A stretch of DNA of 64,000 nt from positions 1 to 64,000 of the forward strand of contig NZ_JAIVKN010000005.1 of the NCBI RefSeq assembly GCF_020524025.1. Direction: 5' to 3'. The number at the start of each line of letters is the position of its first letter. Within the stretch, counting starts at the first letter, position 1. Source of the stretch: Halobacillus litoralis (GTDB lineage: Bacteria > Bacillota > Bacilli > Bacillales > Halobacillaceae). A program made the translations under genes and the position numbers. The notes under the pieces are model-generated. The model ran no database searches. It was not told where the DNA came from and saw only the letters and a program-made list of their open reading frames with translations. Positions 41,774 to 51,628 of the stretch are shown one piece after another.

Positions 41774-42659
41774 ATTTTTTTAAAGCACAAGGGTCATCTT
41801 CATATTCCACTTCAATGGTTACATGCTCAAGTTGAATAGATTTAAGAATATCTGTCACTTGAGATTTGGCATCACAGACATCTTTTTTCGTTGCATTCTC
41901 TGCTACAACAATATGCGTTGAAAAGGCATGATTTTCGCCGTCTAATGACCATAGATGGGTATGGTGACTAGAGATAACTTGAGGTATAGCATTCATTTTG
42001 TTAATGATTTCTTCTAGATTAACTCCACCAGGCACACCTTCTAAAAATAAGCGCATCGTTTGAATTAAATTTTGAATCACGTTATACAGAATAAATAGTG
42101 TGATTCCGATGGATGCAATAGGGTCAAGGATAGGGACGTCAAAAAAGACCATAACGATACTGACGATGAGAACAGCTACCCAGCCGAGTACATCTTCAAG
42201 CAGATGCCAGGTCATGACCTTTTGATTCATGGAACTGCCCCCGCTTAATCGGAAGACTGCAGCCCCATTAACGAGAATACCCAGGATAGAGAGGGCGATC
42301 ATGCCCTGGGCATTTGGCTGTTCAGGGTTCATCAGCCGGGGAACTGCCTCTGTGAGTATAAAAATAGAGCCTGCGATGAGTACGACGCTGTTAATGAGTG
42401 CAGCTAGCAGAGAAAAACGTCGGTAGCCAAATGAGAAGTGCTCTGAATGTTCTTTATTAGAAAATTTCTGCAGAAACCAGGCCAATCCGAGCGACAGAGA
42501 ATCTCCAAGATCATGGAGAGCATCTGATAAAATGGCCATACTGTTTGTAAGAAGCCCTCCGATTAATTCAATTATGGTGAAGGCAAGGTTAAGGAAGAAT
42601 GCCGTTTTAATCTTCCCGGTCGTTGAATGCCCATGATGATGGTGGTGGTGATGCCCCAT
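41772..42659 (-). CDS. czcD: Cation diffusion facilitator (CzcD-like zinc efflux)
   Basis: The protein has 295 residues and six helices followed by a cytoplasmic ferredoxin-like domain. The N-terminus is a run of histidines (MGHHHHHHHGHS), and the transport site shows SDALHDLGDSLSL (helix 2) and HLLEDVLGWVAV (helix 5). It exports Zn2+ or similar ions for H+. An ArsR-type dyad operator lies 18 bases upstream. AGGAGG is present before the ATG. Confidence 0.9.
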   Translation of the reverse strand: MGHHHHHHHGHSTTGKIKTAFFLNLAFTIIELIGGLLTNSMAILSDALHDLGDSLSLGLAWFLQKFSNKEHSEHFSFGYRRFSLLAALINSVVLIAGSIFILTEAVPRLMNPEQPNAQGMIALSILGILVNGAAVFRLSGGSSMNQKVMTWHLLEDVLGWVAVLIVSIVMVFFDVPILDPIASIGITLFILYNVIQNLIQTMRLFLEGVPGGVNLEEIINKMNAIPQVISSHHTHLWSLDGENHAFSTHIVVAENATKKDVCDAKSQVTDILKSIQLEHVTIEVEYEDDPCALKK

Positions 42660-42677
42660 ATGGCTGCCTCCTTCTAT

Positions 42678-42697
42678 ATATGATTATATGTTCATAT
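42678..42697 (-). promoter_or_regulatory. ArsR/CzrA-like operator before czcD
   Basis: ATATGATTATATGTTCATAT is a perfect dyad ATATGA-N8-TCATAT, the AT-rich pattern bound by zinc-responsive ArsR repressors such as CzrA. The gap 42698-42898 shows nothing further. Confidence 0.6.
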
Positions 42698-42898
42698 ATT
42701 TAATTTAAGAAAAAGAAAGGAAAATGTCAATCCATCCCGCCCTTTTTATTCTTTACATCTTCAAAATTAAGATGCAGACCGCCGGGAAATGAGCAAAACC
42801 TTTGCCAAGGTTCCAAGATGGAGAAACACATTGAATGCTGATATAGGATAAGGAGTAAGGGATAAGGTTTGTTTTAGTTCCAAAAAGGGATTTCTCTA

Positions 42899-44272
42899 TC
42901 AATCAACCGGGTAAAAGCGTCGGTGAATATGGTGATAGTCCAATTTATTGTCCGTAACTGCTGCCAGGCGTTCGATAGAGCTTAATAAAAACGACTTATC
43001 CAAATGGTAAATGACTTCCTCTTCAATATGGTCGATAGTATCACAAGCAAATTCCCAGAGCATCTGGTGCTTGGAACGGTCAATGGACCCGGCGATTAAG
43101 GCAAGCGCGCTGACGAGTTCAGTAATAATTAAATGGTTGTTACGTGCATAGTGGCGGATAAACCCAAAACCCCGATATATATAATATTCAAAGGACTCGG
43201 ACTGCAATATAACCCTTACTTGTTCATCGTTATCCATAAGATAGGGGGTGAAGGTAATATAATCTTCTACAGTAAGCATGAGTTCAGCCATCTGATGAAT
43301 CGTGTTCGTAGCCGTCTTGGGATCATTATTTCCAAGGGATTTGATGGCAATCTCAGCGAGTTTATGCATTCCCATTTGAAGGTCCTGCAGCTCGGTTTCC
43401 TTGTAATCAATTTGAATCATCGTACAGTATTTATCTTCCTCAATTTCATCTACTCCCGGCCCCCAGAAACTGATTAATTCATTCCCCTTTAGAATATAGT
43501 CTCCCACTTGGGCGTGGAATTGGATTATGATCTGATCTTTTCTTGCTTCTTCAATCATGCCTCTGTAGTCGACAAGTTGAATGTACCCTGACTTAACGGC
43601 TCCTACGGATACAGCTTTGTCCTTGTAGTCCTCCATAAGGTCATCCGGCTCTTCGCAGCGGTATTTCTCAAGATCTTTCGTTAACGTATGATAAATGATT
43701 TGTTTTGAAGACTGCTTCATAGAGTCGGTAATGTTGTGTACCTGCATCCAAGTTGTGGCGTGGTTAATAAAATAGATGAATGTAATGGCTGATGTAAACG
43801 CCAGTAAGATAGTAAGAATTGGAACAGCTACGAAGAATTCGTGTTGTGTGTTGCCGATAAACAGGAAAACCAACAGAACATATACAAAGTTTCCGTTGAA
43901 AATTCCAAGCGCATGCTGGGTTCGTTTATCTGAGACGAAATTTAACAGCATACGGGGCGAAAATTGACCGCTGAAAGTTGTCAGCACAACGAGTAAGGAG
44001 TTTAATGTAAAGGCGCTTAGTGTTAAAATTCCTCCAATTAAAGTACTGACAAGCATCCTCGTAATATCTGCATTAATTCTGAAAAAACTAAATGTATATT
44101 GTTCTATCTGCAGGATTATATCAAGGTACAAGGTTATGGCTACGAAGAAGATAGATAAGGTTATGTACACGATTGGCATATACCAGATGGTCATCTGCAT
44201 TTCGTGTTTTCTCTGACGTTTTGGCATTTGCAAATATTTTCTAATGGATACCGGAAGCAGTTTCATAAGCAT
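42899..44272 (-). CDS. DUF2254 membrane protein
   Basis: The protein has 457 residues: four helices in the first 200 residues (IVYITLSIFFVAITLYLDII and later segments), then a soluble domain. The motif FTLNSLLVVLTTFSGQFSPRML is characteristic of DUF2254. AAAGGACGG lies 7 bases before the ATG. Function unknown; no operon partner. Confidence 0.85.
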   Translation of the reverse strand: MLMKLLPVSIRKYLQMPKRQRKHEMQMTIWYMPIVYITLSIFFVAITLYLDIILQIEQYTFSFFRINADITRMLVSTLIGGILTLSAFTLNSLLVVLTTFSGQFSPRMLLNFVSDKRTQHALGIFNGNFVYVLLVFLFIGNTQHEFFVAVPILTILLAFTSAITFIYFINHATTWMQVHNITDSMKQSSKQIIYHTLTKDLEKYRCEEPDDLMEDYKDKAVSVGAVKSGYIQLVDYRGMIEEARKDQIIIQFHAQVGDYILKGNELISFWGPGVDEIEEDKYCTMIQIDYKETELQDLQMGMHKLAEIAIKSLGNNDPKTATNTIHQMAELMLTVEDYITFTPYLMDNDEQVRVILQSESFEYYIYRGFGFIRHYARNNHLIITELVSALALIAGSIDRSKHQMLWEFACDTIDHIEEEVIYHLDKSFLLSSIERLAAVTDNKLDYHHIHRRFYPVD

Positions 44273-44474
44273 TGGAGAGTCCGTCCTTTCTGGTTTTCAC
44301 ACAAAGATGAATCGCGCTGCTACATGCAGATACGTAAAGTCGTACTCTTATTTTCCCAAACCATTTCCCTTTAAAACAGAAAAATGATAGGAGAATAAAA
44401 AGCAGACCATCCTTTGCCTTTGGCACGCGCTCAGGTATATTGGTAGAAAAGGAATGAAAGGAACCGTGATCGAT

Positions 44475-44918
44475 ATGAAGTGGGTTCAAAAGACTTTTAA
44501 TCAACTATCTAAAGAGGAACTATATAAAATTTTAGAGGTGCGTGTCTCTGTTTTTGTCGTGGAACAATCGTGCCCTTATCCGGAAGTGGATGGAAGAGAT
44601 AATGAATGCCTACATATATGGCTGGAGAATGATGGGGGGATGGCTGCTTATTGTCGAATCGTTCCTCCAGCAGAAGGGGAAAGTTACTACAGCATTGGAC
44701 GGGTTCTGGTAATAGACGAACACAGAGGTACAGGGCTTGCCAAAGCATTAATGAACCGTGCGATTCATGTGTTAAAAGACGAGTGGAAAGTCAAGCATAT
44801 CTGGCTTCATGGTCAAGAGCATTTACGTCACTTTTATGCATCATTCGGTTTTAAGGAAGTTTCCGAGGTTTATTTAGAAGATGGAATTCCACATGTAGAT
44901 ATGTTAATGAATGTTTAA
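44475..44918 (+). CDS. elaA: ElaA-like GNAT acetyltransferase
   Basis: The protein has 147 residues and closely resembles ElaA: an N-terminal LSKEELYKILEVRVSVFVVE and CPYPEVDGRDNECLH, then the acetyl-CoA loop EHRGTGLAKALM. An in-frame ATG at 44454 and a GTG at 44466 are alternatives; the ATG at 44475 gives the family N-terminus (MKWVQK). A promoter-like TTGCCT-N16-TATATT precedes it. The substrate is unknown. Confidence 0.85.
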   Translation: MKWVQKTFNQLSKEELYKILEVRVSVFVVEQSCPYPEVDGRDNECLHIWLENDGGMAAYCRIVPPAEGESYYSIGRVLVIDEHRGTGLAKALMNRAIHVLKDEWKVKHIWLHGQEHLRHFYASFGFKEVSEVYLEDGIPHVDMLMNV

Positions 44919-45009
44919 GTTGTTTTGCGGAACATACTCTTGTTTTGAAATCTCCTGAAGGGGAAACATACCTTTGTGACAAATACTGTTTGTGGGAGGA
45001 TTATCAACA

Positions 45010-46464
45010 ATGAGTCCAAAGACGTTTACAAAACAATACATTAACGGTCAATGGAAGAATGGTTCAAGTGAAAAATTTGTAGAGAATGAGAATCCATATA
45101 CACAGCAGACGATTTCATCGATTCCTTCTGCTAATGAGGATGACCTGAATGAAGCTTATGAGGCAGCAAGGCAGGCCCAGGAATCCTGGATGTCTACACT
45201 TCCTGGTCAAAAACAGCAGAAATTTGATCGTTTACTGCATGTTGTGCAGGAACGCAAAGATGAAATCATCGACTGGCTTGTGAAAGAGTCAGGCAGTACG
45301 CTTATAAAAGCGGAAGTGGAATTTCAGGCTGCGGTAGGCATCATCCGAGAGTCCGCAAGCTTTCCAACCAGAATGTCCGGCCAGATTTTTCCATCAAATA
45401 CGCCTGGAAAAGAGAACCGCATTTATCGTTCACCTAAAGGAGTCATTGGTGTCATCGGCCCGTGGAATTTTCCGTTTCATTTAGCGATGCGTTCCATTGC
45501 CCCTGCTATTGCGACTGGCAATACAGTGGTTGTTAAGCCAGCTTCAGACGCACCGGTGACATCCGGATTATTAATTGCTGATTTATTTGAAGAGGCTGAT
45601 TTTCCGAAAGGTGTCATAAATGTGGTTGTCGGTCGTGGATCCGAGATTGGGGATGCTTTTGTTACTCATCCTGTCTCAAAGCTTATTTCTTTTACTGGGT
45701 CGACAGAGGTCGGAAGCCACATAGGGGAACTTGCAGGAAAACATATTAAAGATACGGCTCTTGAGCTTGGCGGGAACAATGCGATGATTGTACTTGATGA
45801 TGCGGATATTGAGAAAGCCGTAGAAGCTGCTGCATTCGGCAAATTCCTTCACCAGGGACAGATTTGTATGTCCCTAAACCGCATTATTGTTCATGAGAGT
45901 GTACATGATACTTTTGTTGAACAGTTTAAAACTAAAGTAGAAGGTCTAAAGGTTGGGGATCCATCGGAAAAAGATACGGCTGTTGGTCCTTTGATTAACC
46001 ACGACGCCGTCGAGCGGATTCAACACGATCTGCAGGCCAGTCTCGATGAGGGAGCGACAGTACTTACAGGTGGAGAAGCTGATGGAAACGTTTTACAGCC
46101 CACTGTACTGACAGGGGTAACAAACGAGATGCCAATTGCTAAGAATGAAGTTTTCGGCCCTGTAGCTGCTATAATTAAAGTAACTTCAGAAGAAGAAGCG
46201 ATTGAAGTAGCTAATGGTTCGCCGTATGGATTGAGTGGCTCTGTCTTCACCCGTGATGTACACCGGGGGGTTGAAGTTGCCAAGCGAGTAGAAACAGGGA
46301 TGATTCATATTAATGATCAATCGGTGAATGATGAAGCTCATGTAGCTTTTGGAGGAGAAAAAGAGTCAGGCCTCGGCCGCTTTGGTGGTGAATGGGCGCT
46401 TGATAAATTTACAACAGTGAAATGGATCGGTGTCATGAATGGGTACCGGGAATATCCGTTTTAA
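45010..46464 (+). CDS. Aldehyde dehydrogenase family protein
   Basis: The protein has 484 residues. The catalytic Cys is in GQICMSLNRI, the general-base Glu in TALELGGNNA, and the NAD motif in SFTGSTEVG. Residues PWNFPFHLAMRSIAPAIATG are typical of the benzaldehyde/vanillin dehydrogenase branch (YfmT). GGGAGG lies about 10 bases before the ATG at 45010. It is monocistronic. The preferred aldehyde is unknown. Confidence 0.9.
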   Translation: MSPKTFTKQYINGQWKNGSSEKFVENENPYTQQTISSIPSANEDDLNEAYEAARQAQESWMSTLPGQKQQKFDRLLHVVQERKDEIIDWLVKESGSTLIKAEVEFQAAVGIIRESASFPTRMSGQIFPSNTPGKENRIYRSPKGVIGVIGPWNFPFHLAMRSIAPAIATGNTVVVKPASDAPVTSGLLIADLFEEADFPKGVINVVVGRGSEIGDAFVTHPVSKLISFTGSTEVGSHIGELAGKHIKDTALELGGNNAMIVLDDADIEKAVEAAAFGKFLHQGQICMSLNRIIVHESVHDTFVEQFKTKVEGLKVGDPSEKDTAVGPLINHDAVERIQHDLQASLDEGATVLTGGEADGNVLQPTVLTGVTNEMPIAKNEVFGPVAAIIKVTSEEEAIEVANGSPYGLSGSVFTRDVHRGVEVAKRVETGMIHINDQSVNDEAHVAFGGEKESGLGRFGGEWALDKFTTVKWIGVMNGYREYPF

Positions 46465-46478
46465 AATCATTCTATATG

Positions 46479-46509
46479 AAAGAGGAAGCCAGGATGGCTT
46501 CCTCTTTCA
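46479..46509. terminator. Bidirectional terminator
   Basis: GAAAGAGGAAGCC pairs with GGCTTCCTCTTTC between convergent genes. Confidence 0.8.
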
Positions 46510-46511
46510 CT

Positions 46512-46676
46512 TTAATACTTTTCAATCTCCCATTTAGGACCATTATTTATATAGAGGTTCAGTTTATCAGCGTATTTTTCTGCCTCTTCGACCCGTATGA
46601 AAATCCTCTCTCTTCTGTCGATTGGATCTTTAAGGATTTCAACTACACGATTATCTTTCCTAACAAGCGCGTACAT
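46512..46676 (-). CDS. Small protein, 54 residues
   Basis: The ORF begins MYALVRKDNRVVEILKDPID and ends GPKWEIEKY. It is charged with alternating beta/helix character and no Cys. AGGAGGGG lies 8 bases before the ATG, and the gene fits tightly against the shared terminator. I do not recognise the family. Confidence 0.75.
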   Translation of the reverse strand: MYALVRKDNRVVEILKDPIDRRERIFIRVEEAEKYADKLNLYINNGPKWEIEKY

Positions 46677-46794
46677 TAAAAACCCCTCCTGTATGATGTT
46701 TGTTTGGTATTTGTATAATATTATTTAAATCTATTTTGAATGGCAATTCAATAGTTTTTATTGGAAAAATTCTTATTCTATTTCCTGAAAATCG

Positions 46795-46822
46795 ACAAAA
46801 AAACTCCCTCGGATAAGGGAGT
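46795..46822 (-). terminator. Terminator of the aminotransferase gene
   Basis: On the minus strand ACTCCCT pairs with AGGGAGT and is followed by T7. Confidence 0.8.
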
Positions 46823-46891
46823 CTTTCGAAATTTTCATTTTAATTTTCTTACAAATTCAAAAGTGTACGAAAGGTAGATCTCAGAGAAAAA

Positions 46892-48067
46892 TCACCGTTT
46901 TTCTTTAAAATCTCTAAAACGGCTGACCGCATCCTTCAACGTTTCTTCTGAGTTGTTTAATCCGATTCTTACATACCCTTCTCCGCTGGCTCCAAAGCCT
47001 ACGCCGGGAGCTACAAATAGACCGGTTTCCTCTAACAAATCATCCGCAAATGACTGAGAAGTATACCCTTCAGGTACTCGCAGCCACGCAAAGAATGAAC
47101 CTTTGCATGGTTCCACGTGGTAACCAGCTTCTTCCAAGCCGCTGACAAGCAGATCTCTTCTTCTCTCATAAGTATCTGCTAACTCTGTTACACATTGCTG
47201 GGAACTCAGCAGGGCTGTCGCAGAGGCTTTTTGCAAACCTCCAAAAATACTGCAGAAGTAGTGGTCTTGTATTAATTCAAGTGCCTTGATCACACTGGGG
47301 TTTCCTACGGCAAAGGCTACACGCCATCCTGCCATATTGTAGGTTTTTGACATGGTATATACTTCAACCCCCACATCTTTAGCACCTTCCATCTGCATGA
47401 AACTGAGCGGCTTCTGCCCGTCAAATCCGATTGCTCCATAGGCGAAGTCATGAACAACACAAACCTCGTGCTTTTCTGCTTCCTGGATCGTTCTTTCAAA
47501 GAATTCAGCATCCGCTACTGCTCCTGTCGGGTTGTTTGGATAGTTCAAGAACATGAGCTTTGCTTTTTCCCAGCTTTCTTTATCGATCATGTCATAGTCG
47601 GGAAGGAATTCATTTTCGGATAGTAAAGGCATCGGCTTCATTTCGGCACCGACCATTTCAATGCCTGACCAGTAATCAGGATAACCGGGATCAGGAACGA
47701 GGGCGATATCACCGGGATCGAGAAAGCATTGGCTCAGTTCAACAAGGCCTGTTTTGCTTCCCGGCATAATGGCCACTTCTGTTTTAGGGTCAATCTCCAC
47801 GTCATATTCCTTTTTGTAGAATTCGGAAATTGCTTCCTTGAAAAATTCAAAACCGTGAAAAGGGGGATACATATGATATTCCGGATTTTCAGCAGCGTCC
47901 TTTAACGATTCGACAATGTGGGAAGGAGTGGGTTGATCGGGATTTCCCTGACCGAGGTTTAATGTATCGTAGCCCCGCTCTTTATATACGTTTAGTTTAT
48001 CGATAAGCGTAGCGAAGAATTGATCTGGCAGACGCTTTAGTGCTTGTGAAGTTTCAAAGTTTACCAT
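46892..48067 (-). CDS. Class I/II PLP aminotransferase (MtnE/DapL-like)
   Basis: The protein has 391 residues. The PLP lysine is in VYTMSKTYNMAGWRVAFAVG near residue 237; FLNYPNNPTGAVAD and the Arg in GYVRIGLNN bind cofactor and carboxylate. It resembles MtnE-type transaminases of the methionine salvage group and proteins annotated as LL-diaminopimelate aminotransferase. An ω-amidase-like MtnU gene is 2.7 kb away, which fits a glutamine-using MtnE, but the exact substrate is open. Confidence 0.85.
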   Translation of the reverse strand: MVNFETSQALKRLPDQFFATLIDKLNVYKERGYDTLNLGQGNPDQPTPSHIVESLKDAAENPEYHMYPPFHGFEFFKEAISEFYKKEYDVEIDPKTEVAIMPGSKTGLVELSQCFLDPGDIALVPDPGYPDYWSGIEMVGAEMKPMPLLSENEFLPDYDMIDKESWEKAKLMFLNYPNNPTGAVADAEFFERTIQEAEKHEVCVVHDFAYGAIGFDGQKPLSFMQMEGAKDVGVEVYTMSKTYNMAGWRVAFAVGNPSVIKALELIQDHYFCSIFGGLQKASATALLSSQQCVTELADTYERRRDLLVSGLEEAGYHVEPCKGSFFAWLRVPEGYTSQSFADDLLEETGLFVAPGVGFGASGEGYVRIGLNNSEETLKDAVSRFRDFKEKR

Positions 48068-48206
48068 CATCTCACCTCTGAATATTGTTTTAAGAATATT
48101 TTGAACGATTGTGCATTATCGATAGTGTAACATGACGGAAGTTTAAGAGGGAACAATAAAGGCAAAGAAGAAGGAAAGATTGTGTAACGTAAGAAGGAGT
48201 GATTGG

Positions 48207-49538
48207 ATGAGGTTTATCATTATTGGAGGAGATGCAGCGGGGATGAGCGCGGCGATGCAGATCGTTCGTAACAGTGAAGGACATGAGATTACCGTTCTTG
48301 AAAAAGGTGAAATTACTTCTTACGGCCAGTGTGGTCTGCCCTATGTAATGAGCGGGGAAGTCGAATCAACTGATGATTTAATTGCACGTAAACCTGAAAC
48401 GTTTCGAGAGAAGTATGGCATAGACGTAAGAACAAGCCATGAGGTTACACAGGTGGACTGTAATCAAAAGGTTGTGTATGCAGAGCGTCTGGATACAAAT
48501 GAAGATATTGAACTAAAGTATGACCGTTTACTGATTGCATCTGGAGCCTCTCCTGTTATTCCGCCTTGGAAGGGGAGAGATCTTCGGGGCATCTATACTT
48601 TAAAAACAATTCCAGATATTCAAGAGATTATGGAAGCAGCAACAGAAGAAACAGGGAAGGTCACTATTATTGGCGGTGGATATATCGGACTTGAAATGGC
48701 AGAGAGTTTCGTCTCAATTGGAAAAAAGGTACGCCTTATTGACCGGGGATCACACCTTGCTAAAATATTCGATGAAGATATGAGTACCCACATTCATGAG
48801 GAAGCGGAGCAAAAGGGCGTAGAACTCCATTTAGGAGAGTCTGTCACAGGGTTTAATGGAGATGAAAAGGTCCAGACCGTAATTACTGATCACGGTGAAT
48901 ATGAAACGGATCTTGTCCTTGTTGCTGTTGGTGTTACTCCCAATACGTCATTTTTGGAGGATACAGGTATTTATAAAGGAATGAACGATGCCATTACTGT
49001 CAATGCTTTTATGGAGACAAGCATTCTTGATATTTTTGCAGCTGGTGACTGTGCCACGCAATACCATCGGATTAAGCAGAAAGATGACTACATCCCGCTT
49101 GGTACCCATGCCAATAAACAAGGCCAGATTGCGGGGCTTAATATGATTGATCGACGAAGATCTTTTAAGGGGATTGTAGGGACCTCCATTTTAAAATTCT
49201 TTGACTTGACCCTTGCCCGTACAGGTTTATCAGAACACGAAGCAAATCAGGAGAAGTTCCCTTATCAAACCATTACGATTGAGTCGACACATGCAGCTGG
49301 ATACTACTCTAAAAATGATTCTATGACTTTAAAGATTGTTTATCACAAAGAAAGCCGCAAACTGCTGGGAGGCCAAATTATAGGTAAACGTGGGGCGGAT
49401 AAACGCATTGATGTTTTATCTACAGCTTTATATCATCAAATGACGATTGATGAGCTGGAGGATCTGGATTTAGCCTATGCCCCGCCTTACAATGGTGTTT
49501 GGGATGCGGTTCAGCAGGCCGCACGAAAAGCAGATTGA
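48207..49538 (+). CDS. CoA-disulfide reductase-like FAD oxidoreductase
   Basis: The protein has 443 residues: an FAD motif IIGGDAAGMSAAMQ, a single active Cys near residue 42 in SYGQCGLPYV, an NAD(P) motif IIGGGYIGLEMAES and a C-terminal dimerisation domain. This is the CoA-disulfide reductase/NADH oxidase group, which uses one Cys. AGAAGGAG is 7 bases before the ATG. It lies 66 bases before the NO synthase gene on the same strand, possibly co-transcribed. Confidence 0.88.
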   Translation: MRFIIIGGDAAGMSAAMQIVRNSEGHEITVLEKGEITSYGQCGLPYVMSGEVESTDDLIARKPETFREKYGIDVRTSHEVTQVDCNQKVVYAERLDTNEDIELKYDRLLIASGASPVIPPWKGRDLRGIYTLKTIPDIQEIMEAATEETGKVTIIGGGYIGLEMAESFVSIGKKVRLIDRGSHLAKIFDEDMSTHIHEEAEQKGVELHLGESVTGFNGDEKVQTVITDHGEYETDLVLVAVGVTPNTSFLEDTGIYKGMNDAITVNAFMETSILDIFAAGDCATQYHRIKQKDDYIPLGTHANKQGQIAGLNMIDRRRSFKGIVGTSILKFFDLTLARTGLSEHEANQEKFPYQTITIESTHAAGYYSKNDSMTLKIVYHKESRKLLGGQIIGKRGADKRIDVLSTALYHQMTIDELEDLDLAYAPPYNGVWDAVQQAARKAD

Positions 49539-49604
49539 TTGATACGGGGATCGTTTGAAGTGTGATAGTATGGTAGGGAAGGAACGTACAGGAGGATTCA
49601 TGCT

Positions 49605-50699
49605 GTGAGTACAGATCTATATATAAAGGCAGAAGCGTTCATCCGCCAATACTATGATGAAAAGCAACAGCCGGGATTAGAAGAAAGACTGAGATCCGTA
49701 AAGCTTGAAATACAGGAGACGGGAACTTACAACCATACATACGAAGAGCTTGTCTTCGGGGCTAAAGTCGCCTGGAGAAACAGCAATCGTTGTATCGGCC
49801 GGCTTTTCTGGGACAGTTTGAATGTCTTTGATGCCCGTCATATAAATACGGAAGAAGAAATAAATGATGCGCTCATTAACCACTTGGGTTATGCAACTAA
49901 TGGAGGGCGTATACGTTCGACTATTACAATCTTTAAACCGAAGCAGGAAAACAATGCCATTCGAATATGGAATCACCAGCTTATCCGTTATGCAGGCTAT
50001 GAAGAAGAGGGCACCATTACGGGTGATCCTGCATCTGTGGAGTTTACAAAGAGGTGCCAGGCTCTTGGGTGGCAGGGTGAGGGAGGTTCCTTCGATGTGC
50101 TTCCTCTTGTCATTCAAGTGAATGACAAGGCCCCTAAGTGGTTCAAGATTCCAAAAGAGAAGATTCTCGAAGTCTCTCTCCGACACCCGGACTATTCCTG
50201 GTTTAAAGACTTAGGTCTGAAGTGGTACGCTGTGCCAGTTATTTCAGACATGCGTTTAGAAATTGGAGGGCTTCATTATACGGCTGCTCCTTTTAATGGG
50301 TGGTATATGGCAACCGAAATCGGGGCAAGAAACCTTGCCGATGATTTCCGGTACGATCTGCTGCCTGTTGTCGCTGAGGCCATGGGGCTGGATACGAAAC
50401 GTCACTCAACATTATGGAAAGATCGTGCGTTGATTGAACTGAACCAGGCTGTTCTTTATTCGTATCACGCGGACGGTGTAAATATCGTGGATCATCATAC
50501 AGCAGCCCAGCAGTTTCAGCGGTTTGAGAAAAAAGAGCAGGCATGTGGGCGTGAAGCAACCGGAGATTGGACCTGGCTCATTCCGCCCGTGTCGCCTGCA
50601 GCCACTCATATCTTCCATTCATCTTATAAAGACCGGATGGATACGCCGAACTACTTTTATCAAACCCCCATCTATGAAGAAAAACCTTCCAGCTTATAG
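49605..50699 (+). CDS. nos: Bacterial nitric oxide synthase (oxygenase)
   Basis: The protein has 364 residues. The haem-thiolate Cys is near residue 63 in WRNSNRCIGRLFWDS, and the substrate Glu is in GWYMATEIGARN. It has the oxygenase domain only, without a reductase, as in other Bacillus NOS (YflM); it converts L-arginine to NO using a partner flavodoxin. The start is GTG with AGGAGG about 10 bases upstream. The neighbouring CoA-disulfide reductase may share the transcript. Confidence 0.95.
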   Translation: MSTDLYIKAEAFIRQYYDEKQQPGLEERLRSVKLEIQETGTYNHTYEELVFGAKVAWRNSNRCIGRLFWDSLNVFDARHINTEEEINDALINHLGYATNGGRIRSTITIFKPKQENNAIRIWNHQLIRYAGYEEEGTITGDPASVEFTKRCQALGWQGEGGSFDVLPLVIQVNDKAPKWFKIPKEKILEVSLRHPDYSWFKDLGLKWYAVPVISDMRLEIGGLHYTAAPFNGWYMATEIGARNLADDFRYDLLPVVAEAMGLDTKRHSTLWKDRALIELNQAVLYSYHADGVNIVDHHTAAQQFQRFEKKEQACGREATGDWTWLIPPVSPAATHIFHSSYKDRMDTPNYFYQTPIYEEKPSSL

Positions 50700-50715
50700 A
50701 GCTGGAAGGTTTTTT
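50685..50715 (+). terminator. Terminator of nos
   Basis: CCTTCCAGC pairs with GCTGGAAGG around a 7-base loop that includes the stop codon, followed by T6. Confidence 0.88.
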
Positions 50716-50733
50716 CGTGTTCTTACATAAAGC

Positions 50734-51516
50734 CTACTTGTATAAGTCCGGTCTGCGATCTTGAAAAATTGGAATTTGTTCACGAATGGCTTCTACCTCT
50801 TTAAAATCTATAGATGCATAAAGAATCTCCTCGTCCAATCCTGCTTCAGCTAATACCTCTCCCCATGGGTTAATGACCATGGAATGCCCGCCGAATGTAT
50901 TATTGGCATCTGCACCGGCACGATTGCATGCAATAACGAAACATTGATTTTCAATAGCGCGGCTGATTAATAAACTTCTCCAATGATCGATACGTGGTTC
51001 CGGCCATTCAGCTACAACAAACAGTCCTCGTGCTCCATTCAGCATATGAGTACGCATCCACTCGGGAAAACGAATATCATAGCAGATGACGCCGGCAAGG
51101 GGTACATCCCCCACGGTGAAGTTCCCCTTTGCATCCCCGGACTCCAAATATTTCTCCTCGTCCATTAAGCGGAATAAGTGAGCTTTTCTGTAGTCCAGTA
51201 CTCTTTCACCGCCCGCATCATAAGCCACCAGTGTATTATAGTAATTTCCGTCTTTCTTTTCAGCGAGGGACCCCGCTATCGTTACTCCGTACCTCACAGC
51301 CTTTTCTTTCATAAGCTGGTGGGAAGGGCCATCCAAGCCTTCGGCAATGTCCTCAAAGCGTGGGAGGTCATACCCTGTCGTCCATAGTTCAGGCAGGAGA
51401 ATAAACTCACTCCCACTTTGTGCCGCTTCTTCAATTTTAGCAGCCGCCTGCTTCCGGTTTTCTTCTGGATTTCCAAAAGCAATATCCATTTGGATCATAG
51501 CTATTTTACTTGTCAT
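50734..51516 (-). CDS. mtnU: Nitrilase family amidase (MtnU/YkrU-like)
   Basis: The protein has 260 residues. The nitrilase triad is Glu in ILLPELWTTG, Lys in DYRKAHLFRL and Cys in GVICYDIRFPEW. It resembles B. subtilis YkrU (MtnU) over its length, a protein linked to methionine salvage and to ω-amidase activity on 2-oxoglutaramate. The ATG at 51516 follows GAGGTGAG. The MtnE-like aminotransferase at 46892 is nearby but not in the same operon. Confidence 0.85.
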   Translation of the reverse strand: MTSKIAMIQMDIAFGNPEENRKQAAAKIEEAAQSGSEFILLPELWTTGYDLPRFEDIAEGLDGPSHQLMKEKAVRYGVTIAGSLAEKKDGNYYNTLVAYDAGGERVLDYRKAHLFRLMDEEKYLESGDAKGNFTVGDVPLAGVICYDIRFPEWMRTHMLNGARGLFVVAEWPEPRIDHWRSLLISRAIENQCFVIACNRAGADANNTFGGHSMVINPWGEVLAEAGLDEEILYASIDFKEVEAIREQIPIFQDRRPDLYK

Positions 51517-51628
51517 CAACTCACCTCATTTCCCACAGTGTATCAAAAAATTCTGACGTTTTCCTGTTTTGTATGGAACAAATATAGGCATGCTACAATA
51601 AAGGAAAAGGTAGAGAGAGGAAAATCTG

